Assembly: GCA_045641625.1 (NCBI GenBank)
Contig: JAZUHH010000025.1
Coordinates: forward strand, 1-64,000
Direction: 5' to 3'
DNA length: 64,000 nucleotides
Source: UBA1723 sp045641625
GTDB lineage: Bacteria; Bacteroidota; Bacteroidia; Bacteroidales; Paludibacteraceae
The notes under the pieces are model-generated. The model was given only the letters and a program-made list of their open reading frames with translations. It did no database searches and was not told the origin of the DNA. Both the position numbers and the translations under genes were made by a program. Position 1 is the first letter of the stretch. The number at the start of each line of letters is the position of its first letter. This document shows positions 42,836 to 51,194 of this stretch, one piece after another.

Positions 42836-43303
42836 ATGAATATAAAGAAATGTATCTTTTCTGTATCTTTGTTGCTTGGGTCTTTTAGCGCTTTTGCCGA
42901 TCCGACTTATATAACAGTAGAGCAGAGGGACGGACAAAAGTTTGACTTCCTTTTGTCAGAGCAGCCAGTGTTCACTTTCAGTAACGGAGACCTCATTGTA
43001 AACGGAGACGCAAGCACTTCGTACGCAATCAGCGGTGTTAAGAACTATCACTTCACAAGCACAGTTACTGAACTTGGAGTAGTGTCGGCAAACGAGCTTC
43101 GTGTGGTTTACATCGACGCTTCGACAATCAAGGTTCAAAACGCAGAGGCTAACGCCGTAGTTTCTCTTGTAGATGCTTCGGGCAAGGTTGTCTTGTCAGA
43201 AAAGACTGACAGCGAGGGTAGTGCAGTTGTAGGTTTGCCTCAGGCTAAGGGCGTGTATGTCCTTTCCGTTGCAGACAAGTCGTTCAAGGTAATCAGAAAG
43301 TAA
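42836..43303 (+). CDS. Small secreted protein with T9SS type A-like tail
   Basis: A 155-residue protein with signal peptide MNIKKCIFSVSLLLGSFSAFA, a two-strand module (YITVEQRDGQKFDFLLSEQP, VFTFSNGDLIVNGDASTSYA with ISGVKNYHF) and a C-terminal sorting-like domain (LRVVYIDASTIKVQNAEAN to KSFKVIRK). The N-terminal strands resemble the short module in front of FISUMP domains in this window (for example YMYVQKKDGS at 14713). The gene is 3 nt from the FISUMP double-domain gene and surely co-transcribed, so the two products may work together. Function unknown. Confidence 0.82.
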   Translation: MNIKKCIFSVSLLLGSFSAFADPTYITVEQRDGQKFDFLLSEQPVFTFSNGDLIVNGDASTSYAISGVKNYHFTSTVTELGVVSANELRVVYIDASTIKVQNAEANAVVSLVDASGKVVLSEKTDSEGSAVVGLPQAKGVYVLSVADKSFKVIRK

Positions 43304-43306
43304 CGT

Positions 43307-44896
43307 ATGAAGAAATTTTTACTATCGCTATTCGCTTTTGCCTGCCTATGCACAGCATCAGCAGAATCATATATGTACATTGAGCTGAAGGGAAAACCTG
43401 CCACAAAGTACAAGGCAGTAGATGTGGAGGAAGTAACCTTCGAGGAGGAGCAGTTGGTTTCCAGCGGAGATACAGTCTCTGGCGTGCAAGACGGCTATGA
43501 GTACGTAGACCTTGGATTGCCGAGCGGAATTATGTGGGCTACATACAATGTGGGAGCGACTAATTCGAGAGAGATTGGTAATTTTTATACTTGGGGAGAG
43601 ACTGAGCCTAAGGAGGATTATAACGAGTACAATTATAAGTGGTTTCTTAAAGGTAAAAGACCAGGTGGTATTACTACTTTACTAATTACAAAATACTCAG
43701 TTGATGAACGATCTACTCATCCGGATTACGAAGTGGACAGTATCACAACTCTTCTTCCTGAGGATGATGCCGCTTCGGTTATTTGGAAGGGCAAATGGAG
43801 AATGCCTACTGCTGTTGAATTTGCAGAGTTGCGTAATAACTGCGATTTCGAGCCAGAATATGACGCTGATGAAAATGTAATTGGCGTTGTCGCAACAAGT
43901 ATGATTAATGGCAATATAGTGTATTTCCCTATGGGAGATAGCTCAAATAACACAGATTCTAATTATTACTGGACTGCATCTTTGATACCAGAAAATAGTC
44001 ATGGAGGATTCGAAGCAGTAGCTGCTTTATTGGCAAGTTCGGGTTATTCCATTTATAGTCGTATTCTTCTTCCTCGTGACAATGCAGCCGAGGTTCGCGC
44101 CGTGTTCCAAGGAGAGAGAAAGCCAGAGATAATTACCTATATGACAGTACACCTTGCGAATGGAGAGACAGAAAAGTATGACATTGAGGAAGTTAAAGAC
44201 GTTAGGTTTTATGAGGTGTATGACGATTTCGGTGTAACTGTTTCGGGCAAGATTGCCGATTACGAGTATGTGGATTTGGGCTTGGAGGACGGAACTTTGT
44301 GGGCTGTCTATAACGTAGGAGCAACTTCTCCGACAAGCTCCAACTCTTACTTTGCTTTTGGCGAGACTGAAACAAAGGAGGTTTATGCAGACATTACATA
44401 CAAGTGGGCTTCGGAAAAATCGAAGGCGAATCCGACTGCATTGTTTGAAACAACAAAATACACAGGACGAATCCCTAATAGAGAAGGATTCATAGACGGA
44501 TTGACTGAACTACTGCCAGAAGACGATGCAGCAACTGCTAATTGGGGTGAAGACTGGGAAACTCCGTCAATGAACGAGTGGAAAACTCTATACAACTCTT
44601 GTGATTGGGTTTGGGTGGAGAATTTCAATGATTCAGGTGTGGATGGTATGCTAGGGACAAGCAAGAATAATGGGAATACCCTCTTCTTGCCTGACGCAGG
44701 ATATAGGCAGGATGACGAATTGTATGATACAAGTTTGTTGGGTAGAACACTCTATATGACAAACACAATTGATGTTATGACCAACTATAGTTATGCTAAT
44801 TTGGATGCTACTATCGAAAGACAGCGTCTTGTTACTTTTAATGCTATTTCCCGCTCAGTCGGTAAACTTGTAAGACCAGTAGCAAAGAAGAAGTAG
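43307..44896 (+). CDS. Secreted protein with two FISUMP-like domains
   Basis: A 529-residue protein with signal peptide MKKFLLSLFAFACLCTASA. It is an internal duplication of a unit made of a strand module plus a FISUMP-like domain. Unit 1: YMYIELKGKPATKYKAVDVE, then YEYVDLGLPSGIMWATYNVG (~residue 64), FYTWGET, LLPEDDAASV, WRMPTAVEFAEL and YYWTASL. Unit 2 (~residue 283 on): YMTVHLANGETEKYDIEEV, YEYVDLGLEDGTLWAVYNVG, YFAFGETETKE, LLPEDDAATANWG and LFLPDAGYR. Unit 2 has lost the usual YWSS signature near its end, where MTNTIDVMTNYSY appears. It ends ISRSVGKLVRPVAKKK. A copy of the shared hairpin terminates it. Confidence 0.87.
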   Translation: MKKFLLSLFAFACLCTASAESYMYIELKGKPATKYKAVDVEEVTFEEEQLVSSGDTVSGVQDGYEYVDLGLPSGIMWATYNVGATNSREIGNFYTWGETEPKEDYNEYNYKWFLKGKRPGGITTLLITKYSVDERSTHPDYEVDSITTLLPEDDAASVIWKGKWRMPTAVEFAELRNNCDFEPEYDADENVIGVVATSMINGNIVYFPMGDSSNNTDSNYYWTASLIPENSHGGFEAVAALLASSGYSIYSRILLPRDNAAEVRAVFQGERKPEIITYMTVHLANGETEKYDIEEVKDVRFYEVYDDFGVTVSGKIADYEYVDLGLEDGTLWAVYNVGATSPTSSNSYFAFGETETKEVYADITYKWASEKSKANPTALFETTKYTGRIPNREGFIDGLTELLPEDDAATANWGEDWETPSMNEWKTLYNSCDWVWVENFNDSGVDGMLGTSKNNGNTLFLPDAGYRQDDELYDTSLLGRTLYMTNTIDVMTNYSYANLDATIERQRLVTFNAISRSVGKLVRPVAKKK

Positions 44897-44918
44897 TCAT
44901 GAGATTGGTTTTTGAATC

Positions 44919-44956
44919 AAAAAGTAGTCGTATGTCACATACGGCTACTTTTTTAA
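44919..44956 (+). terminator. Terminator, copy 3 of the shared FISUMP-linked hairpin
   Basis: AAAAAGTAGTCGTATG, TCA loop, CATACGGCTACTTTTTT. It closes the FISUMP double-domain gene. Confidence 0.85.
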
Positions 44957-45069
44957 TTATAGAAAGTTTGTCCCGGAAATGTGTTATGTTTATTCTAATG
45001 TAAAAGATTCTTAGCTTTAAAATTTGTTTCTCATATTCCTTTGTTATGAGTTTTGTCTTTGATTTTTAA

Positions 45070-45225
45070 TGTGTTAATTCGGTTACCAAGCTTCTAAACC
45101 TCAACTTTTTAGCGGACGAGAGCAATAGTAACAGCGCTTACTACCTCAGCTTCGGTTCTAGCGGTGAGAACACGGACGACAACTATCGCGACTACGGGCA
45201 CACTGTCCGTCCTGTCGCAAAATAA
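45070..45225 (+). pseudogene. 3' remnant of a FISUMP-domain gene
   Basis: The frame ending at the TAA at 45223-45225 encodes LADESNSNSAYYLSFGSSG, followed by Glu-Asn-Thr and DDNYRDYGHTVRPVAK, which is the C-terminal end of a FISUMP domain (the usual ending is GRSVRPV). The frame has no start: it opens after a stop at 45067-45069 and residues before about 45100 do not resemble the domain. The fragment is clearly more GC-rich than its flanks (AGCGGTGAGAACACGGACGA). It is followed by its own terminator. Most likely left by deletion or recombination within the FISUMP array. Confidence 0.75.
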
Positions 45226-45246
45226 TTAAGATTGGTATAATCTCAT

Positions 45247-45269
45247 GGCGATTTAGGTCGCCTTTTTTT
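45247..45269 (+). terminator. Terminator after the FISUMP remnant
   Basis: GGCGA-TTTAGG-TCGCC followed by seven T. Confidence 0.82.
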
Positions 45270-45278
45270 GTTTGTGCT

Positions 45279-45312
45279 TTTGGTGAAAATTTCCAACTTT
45301 TGACTATCTTTG
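45279..45312 (+). promoter_or_regulatory. Promoter for dnaE
   Basis: TTTG at 45279-45282, 22-nt spacer, TATCTTTG at 45305-45312 (perfect -7 match), 24 nt ahead of the ATG at 45337. Confidence 0.65.
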
Positions 45313-45336
45313 CATAATCTTAATTACGATAAACCC

Positions 45337-48300
45337 ATGACAGAATTTGTTCACCTACATGTTCACTCGCACTACTCCATGCTTGATGGTATGAGCAAGG
45401 TGCCTGACCTTGTGGACAAGTGCATGAAAAACGGAATGCACGCCATAGCACTTACTGACCACGGTTGCATGTTTGGAATCAAGGATTTGTGCGACTATGT
45501 GGGTAAGGTGAACGGAGCGCCAAAGAAGAAAATCAAGGAGTGTAAGGAGGAAATAGGCAAGACAACTGACGAGGCCAAACTTGCCGAACTAAACGAGAAG
45601 CTTGCTAAACTTGAGGCTGATGCAGCTTCTTTCATTCCGTTCAAGCCGATTATTGGAACGGAGGCTTACTGTGCTCGTCGAACTTTGCATGACAAGGACA
45701 AGACCTACAAGGAGATCGATCCCGAAACAGGTAAGGAATTTATTCCTGACCGTAACGGTTGGCACCTTATCTTGTTGGCGAAAAATAAGACTGGCTATCT
45801 TAATCTGTGCAAGCTTGCATCTCAAGCCTATGTTGATGGAATGTACGGAAAGCCACGTATTGACAAGATAATTCTCGAGAAATATCATGAGGGACTTATC
45901 GTGTGTTCCGCTTGTCTTGGAGGAGAGATTCCTCAGAAGATTATAGGTGGTGACCTGAAGGGAGCAGAGGAGTCGATAATGTGGTTCAAGGGAATATTTG
46001 GCGATGACTACTATATCGAACTTCAGCGTCACAAGACTGACAAGCCAAATGCTTCTACTGAAACCTATGAGCGACAGATGGAGGTAGAACCACACCTTAT
46101 AGCATTGGCAAAGAAGTGCGGTGTTAAGATTATCTGTACCAATGACGTTCACTTTGTAGAAGAGAATCACGGCGAGGCTCACGAGCGTCTCGTGTGTCTG
46201 TCTATAGGTGTTGACTACGATGACCCGAACCGAAAGATGATGTACACCAAGCAGGAGTGGTTGAAGACTCCTGACGAGATGGCTGACATTTTCTCTGACA
46301 TTCCAGAAGCCCTAAGCAATACTCTCGAGATTGCTGACAAGGTCGAGGTATATTCTATCGACAGCGGTCCGATCATGCCTAAATATGACATCCCGGCAGA
46401 ATTCGGAACTGAAGAGCAGTATCGCCAGAGATTTACAGACGAGGACATCTTCAACGAATTCACTAGAGACGAGAAAGGTAATGTAGTGCTTTCAAAGGAG
46501 GACGCCGACAAGAAGATTCAGCGTCTTGGCGGATATGAAAAGCTCTACCGAATAAAGCTTGAGGCAGACTATTTGAACAAGCTTGCATGGGAAGGTGCTG
46601 CCATGCGTTATGGAGCGAAGCTTACATGGAACGCAGAAGAGAACCAGTATGAAGTGGATCTGGAGCAGAAAGCCAAGGACCAGATCATATTCGAGCTGTA
46701 CATCATGAAGACCATGGGTTTCCCGGGATACTTCCTTATTGTGCAGGACTATATCCGTGCGGCACGTCAGGAGCTTGGAATGTTCGTAGGTCCCGGTCGT
46801 GGTTCTGCGGCAGGTTCCGTGGTCGCATACTGTTTGAAGATTACTGATATTGACCCTCTTACTTATGACCTTCTGTTCGAGAGATTCTTGAATCCCGACC
46901 GTATATCACTTCCCGATATTGATGTGGATTTCGAGGACACAGGTAAGATTATCGAGTGGGTTACAAAGAAATACGGAGCCGAGAAGGTGGCTCGAATCAT
47001 CACTTACGGAACAATGGCTACCAAGTCGGCGTTGGCCGATGTGGCTCGTGTCCAGAAGGTCCCATTGGATGAGGTTGCCCGTTTGAAGAAGCTTGTTCCT
47101 GACAAGTTTGACGATGTCATTGATCCAGAGACTGGCAAGACATTCGGATCTTCGGGAAAGAAACCGCCAAAAGTGAAACTGAAGAACTGCTTCAAGTATA
47201 TTCCCGAACTGAAGGAGGCAAGGTATTCGGAAGACAAGAATATCTCTACCATGTGCGAGTATGCGGAGCAGTTGGAGGATACTAACCGACAGATTGGTAT
47301 CCATGCCTGCGGTGTGATCATCGGTGCAGATGACCTTACAAACTTTGCTCCGATGTGTACTGTCAAGGATAAGGAGACTGACCGTGACGTTCTTGTGACG
47401 CAGTATGACGGACACGTTATCGAGAGTGTCGGACTCATCAAGATGGACTTCTTGGGTTTGATCACCCTTACCCTTATCAAGACAACGATCCAGAACGTAA
47501 AGAAGTCAAAGGGAATAGACGTTGACATCGACCATATTCCTCTTGACGACGAACTTACATACAAACTCTTTGGAGAGGGCCGAACCATCGGAGTGTTCCA
47601 GTTCGAAAGCCCCGGTATGCAGAAGTACCTGCGCGAGCTTAAGCCGTCAGTAATCACTGACTTGATCGCGATGAATGCCCTTTATCGTCCAGGTCCAATC
47701 GCCTACATCCCTACGTTCATCAATCGTAAGCACGGACGAGAGGAAATCAAGTACGACCTTCCGATCATGGAGAAGTACCTTGGTGACAGTTACGGAGTTA
47801 CTGTTTATCAGGAGCAGGTTATGCTCTTGTCAAGACTTTTGGCGGGATTTACACGTGGACAGTCCGACTCTCTGCGTAAGGCGATGGGTAAGAAGATCTT
47901 TGCCATGCTGGAGCAGCTCAAGCCTTTGTTCATAGAGGGTGCCATGAAGAACCCTAACATCCGTGACGGCCTTACTGAGCCGATGGATGACGACAAGTTG
48001 CGCCAGACACTAGAGAAGATTTGGAAGGACTGGGAGGCGTTCGCATCCTATGCCTTCAACAAGTCGCATGCCGCATGCTACGCTTGGGTGGCTTACCAGA
48101 CAGGTTATCTGAAGGCGCATTTCCCTGCCGAATATCTTGCAGCCAACCTTACCATAAGCCAGGACTCCATCACCGAAGTCCAGAAGTTCATGGAGGAGTG
48201 CAAGGCTATGAAGATAAAGACTCTTTGCCCTGATGTCAACGAATCGGACCTTAACTTCTCGGTAACTCCGGACAACGGAATCCGTTTCGGACTTTTGGGT

Positions 48301-49425
48301 ATCAAGGGTATGAGTAGCGCATGTGCAGAGGCAACAGTGTCCGAGCGTGAGGCAAACGGACCATATACGGACATATTCGACTACGTTTCGAGAGTCCCTT
48401 GCTCTGCAAAGGATATAGAGTCCCTTTCATTGGCAGGCGCTTTCGACAGCCTGAAAATCGACAGAGAGACATTCTTTGAGAAGGACAAAAGAGACATGTC
48501 GTTCAGTCAGGCTCTAGTGGCTTACGGTAAGACAATCCGTCAGATAGTCAACGAGTCAAAGAACTCATTGTTCGGAGACGATGACTCCATGTCAACAGCA
48601 ACGGTCCAGAGACCGCCGATACCTAAGTGCGAGAAGTGGGGAACTTTGGAAAGACTGCAGAGGGAAAAGGAGCTTGTCGGAATCTATCTGTCAGCACATC
48701 CTCTTGATGACTACTATGTTATCTTGAAGTACCTTTGCAACACTCCTATGTCAGAGATTGGCAATATAGATGTCATCAAGTCTCGTAAGGTTGTTGCCGG
48801 CGGTGTGGTGACATCTATTACTCCCAAGAAGTCCCGAAGCGGAACTGACGGACTTATCATCAAGATTGAGGATTATGTCGGCTCCGGAGAAATTGCCTTG
48901 TGGGGTAAGGATTTGGGATTGGTGAACTTCCTGCATGTCAATAATATCATTCTGTTCTCGGCTACGGCTGTTCCGGACAGATACAGAGAGGGAAGTTTCA
49001 GGGTTACGTACAGCAACTTTAACCTTTTGTCAGAGATCAAGGACACAATTCCGATGAAACTGACCATGACTGTTCAGCAGAAAGACCTTTCGGAGGAAAT
49101 GGTCAACCAGTTGATCTACGAGATAAACGAATGTCCCGAGGGCAAGGCCGGCATTGCAGTCCAGTGTCAGCTGAATAACGGAACCATGCTTAACCTTGTT
49201 TCAAGGAAGAAGGACATTCAGATAACACAGAGGCTTATAAATTATCTCGAAAGTATAGCTCCGAAAGATATCGAGCTAACAACAAGTAGCGATGAGTCTT
49301 TCGAACAGGTCGATACATCAGATGATGATGAGAATTTGGATGCAATCCAAATGGTTGACAATTCCATTCCCGGGAATACGTCTTCAGGAAGCTTCAAGTT
49401 CAAATTGACAGGTACTCCCTTTTGA
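45337..49425 (+). CDS. dnaE: DNA polymerase III alpha subunit
   Basis: A 1362-residue replicative polymerase. The PHP domain begins FVHLHVHSHYSMLDGMSKV and contains LTDHGCMFG. The palm has GMFVGPGRGSAAGSVVAYCL and the catalytic PDIDVDFED (D527, D529, D531); the fingers region shows GVFQFESPGMQKYLREL, MNALYRPGPIAYIP and YGVTVYQEQVMLL. NKSHAACYAWVAYQTGYLKA marks the C-terminal fingers, and the OB-fold spans about residue 1130 onward. It is longer than E. coli DnaE (1160), as usual in Bacteroidota, with an insertion early in the PHP domain (KKKIKECKEEIGKTTDEAK). The frame opens at a TTG at 45310, but that codon lies in the -7 box, so the start is the ATG at 45337. Confidence 0.96.
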   Translation: MTEFVHLHVHSHYSMLDGMSKVPDLVDKCMKNGMHAIALTDHGCMFGIKDLCDYVGKVNGAPKKKIKECKEEIGKTTDEAKLAELNEKLAKLEADAASFIPFKPIIGTEAYCARRTLHDKDKTYKEIDPETGKEFIPDRNGWHLILLAKNKTGYLNLCKLASQAYVDGMYGKPRIDKIILEKYHEGLIVCSACLGGEIPQKIIGGDLKGAEESIMWFKGIFGDDYYIELQRHKTDKPNASTETYERQMEVEPHLIALAKKCGVKIICTNDVHFVEENHGEAHERLVCLSIGVDYDDPNRKMMYTKQEWLKTPDEMADIFSDIPEALSNTLEIADKVEVYSIDSGPIMPKYDIPAEFGTEEQYRQRFTDEDIFNEFTRDEKGNVVLSKEDADKKIQRLGGYEKLYRIKLEADYLNKLAWEGAAMRYGAKLTWNAEENQYEVDLEQKAKDQIIFELYIMKTMGFPGYFLIVQDYIRAARQELGMFVGPGRGSAAGSVVAYCLKITDIDPLTYDLLFERFLNPDRISLPDIDVDFEDTGKIIEWVTKKYGAEKVARIITYGTMATKSALADVARVQKVPLDEVARLKKLVPDKFDDVIDPETGKTFGSSGKKPPKVKLKNCFKYIPELKEARYSEDKNISTMCEYAEQLEDTNRQIGIHACGVIIGADDLTNFAPMCTVKDKETDRDVLVTQYDGHVIESVGLIKMDFLGLITLTLIKTTIQNVKKSKGIDVDIDHIPLDDELTYKLFGEGRTIGVFQFESPGMQKYLRELKPSVITDLIAMNALYRPGPIAYIPTFINRKHGREEIKYDLPIMEKYLGDSYGVTVYQEQVMLLSRLLAGFTRGQSDSLRKAMGKKIFAMLEQLKPLFIEGAMKNPNIRDGLTEPMDDDKLRQTLEKIWKDWEAFASYAFNKSHAACYAWVAYQTGYLKAHFPAEYLAANLTISQDSITEVQKFMEECKAMKIKTLCPDVNESDLNFSVTPDNGIRFGLLGIKGMSSACAEATVSEREANGPYTDIFDYVSRVPCSAKDIESLSLAGAFDSLKIDRETFFEKDKRDMSFSQALVAYGKTIRQIVNESKNSLFGDDDSMSTATVQRPPIPKCEKWGTLERLQREKELVGIYLSAHPLDDYYVILKYLCNTPMSEIGNIDVIKSRKVVAGGVVTSITPKKSRSGTDGLIIKIEDYVGSGEIALWGKDLGLVNFLHVNNIILFSATAVPDRYREGSFRVTYSNFNLLSEIKDTIPMKLTMTVQQKDLSEEMVNQLIYEINECPEGKAGIAVQCQLNNGTMLNLVSRKKDIQITQRLINYLESIAPKDIELTTSSDESFEQVDTSDDDENLDAIQMVDNSIPGNTSSGSFKFKLTGTPF

Positions 49426-49445
49426 TAAAAGCACATTTGCGTGAG

Positions 49446-49479
49446 AAGGAATGAGGTGTTTTGCCTCATTCCTTTTTTT
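49446..49479 (+). terminator. Terminator after dnaE
   Basis: AAGGAATGAGG pairs with CCTCATTCCTT over a short TGTTTTG loop, followed by T-rich sequence. Confidence 0.9.
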
Positions 49480-49581
49480 ATGCAAGAATGACATTTGGCG
49501 ATTCGATTTCCGTTAGTCTTGTAAGGCAATAAAAATGAAAATTTGCATGATAAAACAAAGCGAACAATCTAAAGAACTTTT

Positions 49582-49611
49582 AGAACATTTTTCGTACACG
49601 AAAAGTGTTCT
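49582..49611. promoter_or_regulatory. 30-bp near-perfect palindrome upstream of the second efflux operon
   Basis: Arms AGAACATTTTTCGT and ACGAAAAGTGTTCT flank a 2-bp centre; the 14-bp arms differ at one position. The palindrome covers the place where the -33 element of the promoter with -7 box at 49631 would lie, so a bound dimer would block transcription. This is typical of an operator for a TetR-like repressor, but no regulator gene is in the window. Confidence 0.6.
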
Positions 49612-49630
49612 GTTTTTACGAAAAACTCTC

Positions 49631-49638
49631 TAATTTTG
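49631..49638 (+). promoter_or_regulatory. -7 box (TAATTTTG) of the second efflux operon
   Basis: Perfect TAnnTTTG followed by CA, 38 nt before the ATG at 49677. No clear -33 TTTG at normal spacing. Confidence 0.55.
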
Positions 49639-49676
49639 CAATGTTATTATTAGAGAAGAAAAAATAGTTTAATGAT

Positions 49677-51170
49677 ATGAAGAAGGGTTTGGTTCTGTTG
49701 TCGTTATTCTTTTGCGCTTTGACAGGCTGGGCGAACGATGGTGTTGTCAAGTTGTCGTTGGACAGCTGTCGCAGAATGGCAGTGCAGAATAACAAGGAGA
49801 TTAAGATGTCGGATGCCAAGAAACAAAAGGCATACTATGACAGAAAGGCGGCTTTCACAAAGTATTTTCCAAGAGTTACAGCTACGGGAGTGTACATGTT
49901 CACTTCCAAGCAGGTCGAGTTGCTTTCGGATGAACAGAAGCAGGAGTTGAACACTCTGGGTTCAGGAATGACTCAGGACCTGATGCCAGTGATGCAGCAG
50001 ATGATGGCGGCTTCGGCAAGCAATCCGTTGTTGGCCGGAATGATGCAGCAGATGATGCAACAGGTTGCGCCTATGCTTCCGGCAGCAGCAAGCGGACTTG
50101 ACGCTAAGGGTGCCGCAATAGCAGACGCAACAGAATTGGACACTAGAAACATAGGCGTCATTTCAGTTATGCTTACCCAGCCAATATATATGGGTGGCAA
50201 GATAAAGGCGTACAACAACATCACTAAGAGTGTAGAGGAGCTGACAAACATCCAGGCTTCAAGCAAGGAGGCTGATGTCATCGTTGAGGCTGACGAGGCC
50301 TATTGGAGAGTTGTCGGACTTGTGGCAAAGAAACATTTGGCAGAGAACTACCTTGCTACAGTAGATTCCATAAGCAAGGATGTGGACAAACTTATAGAGG
50401 CAGGCTTCGCTACAAAGGCAGACGGATTGAGCGTGAAGGTAAAGGTGAACGAGGCTAAGGTTTCGGTGGTTCAAGTGAACAACGGTATCGCTCTTGCCAA
50501 GATGCTGCTTTGCCAGATCTGCGGTTTGGACATGAATACCAAGGTTCAGCTTGAGGACGAGGATTTCGATCCGCTCAATTTCCTTGAGCCCGCTTCAGCA
50601 ATGGGAAATGTGAATATAGCTATCGAGAACAGAAACGAGCTAAAGAGCCTAGACCTGTTAAAGAAGATAAATGACGAGAAGGTCAAGGTAGTTCGCAGCG
50701 AGTTCCTTCCAACAGCAGCTTTGATCGGCGGATATACAACAACTTATCCTTCGTGCTTCGACGGATTCCAGAAGGAGTTTGGCGGAATGTGGAATGTAGG
50801 AGTAATGGTCAAGGTTCCCGTTATCACTTGCGGAGAGAGAATCTACAAGGTAAAGGCTGCAAGAGAGGAGGCAAAGCTTGCCGAGTACCAGTTTGACGAG
50901 GCAAAGGAGAAGATCGAACTCCAGGTAAACCAGACAGAGCAGAAGCTTGCAGAGGCTAAGGAGAGACTTGCAACAGCAAGAGAAAGCCAGGACGAGGCGG
51001 CAGAAAACTTGAGATATGCTCAGGTTGGAATGAAGGAGGGCATGATTCCTGTTTCAAACGTGCTCCAGGCTGAAACTGCATTCCTGAAGGCAAGAACAAA
51101 CTTGGTTGAGGCCGAGATCGACGTCCTTCTTGCCCAGGTATATCTAAAGAAAGCTTACGGAATAAAGTAA
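49677..51170 (+). CDS. TolC-family outer-membrane protein with a Met/Gln-rich insertion
   Basis: A 497-residue outer membrane factor. Signal peptide MKKGLVLLSLFFCALTGWA, then KLSLDSCRRMAVQNNKEIKM (first repeat start). Between about residues 99 and 145 is an insertion unusual for TolC proteins, rich in Met, Gln and Ala (MPVMQQMMAASASNPLLAGM, MMQQMMQQVAPMLPAAASGL). The remaining halves are normal (QPIYMGGKIKAYNNITKSVE; LTNIQASSKEADVIVEADEA; the second half from about 320, with VGVMVKVPVITCGERIYKVK), ending QAETAFLKARTNLVEAEIDV. First gene of a four-gene operon with HlyD and two ABC-2 permeases. Confidence 0.9.
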   Translation: MKKGLVLLSLFFCALTGWANDGVVKLSLDSCRRMAVQNNKEIKMSDAKKQKAYYDRKAAFTKYFPRVTATGVYMFTSKQVELLSDEQKQELNTLGSGMTQDLMPVMQQMMAASASNPLLAGMMQQMMQQVAPMLPAAASGLDAKGAAIADATELDTRNIGVISVMLTQPIYMGGKIKAYNNITKSVEELTNIQASSKEADVIVEADEAYWRVVGLVAKKHLAENYLATVDSISKDVDKLIEAGFATKADGLSVKVKVNEAKVSVVQVNNGIALAKMLLCQICGLDMNTKVQLEDEDFDPLNFLEPASAMGNVNIAIENRNELKSLDLLKKINDEKVKVVRSEFLPTAALIGGYTTTYPSCFDGFQKEFGGMWNVGVMVKVPVITCGERIYKVKAAREEAKLAEYQFDEAKEKIELQVNQTEQKLAEAKERLATARESQDEAAENLRYAQVGMKEGMIPVSNVLQAETAFLKARTNLVEAEIDVLLAQVYLKKAYGIK

Positions 51171-51194
51171 AATAATATAAATATCAAGATAAAG

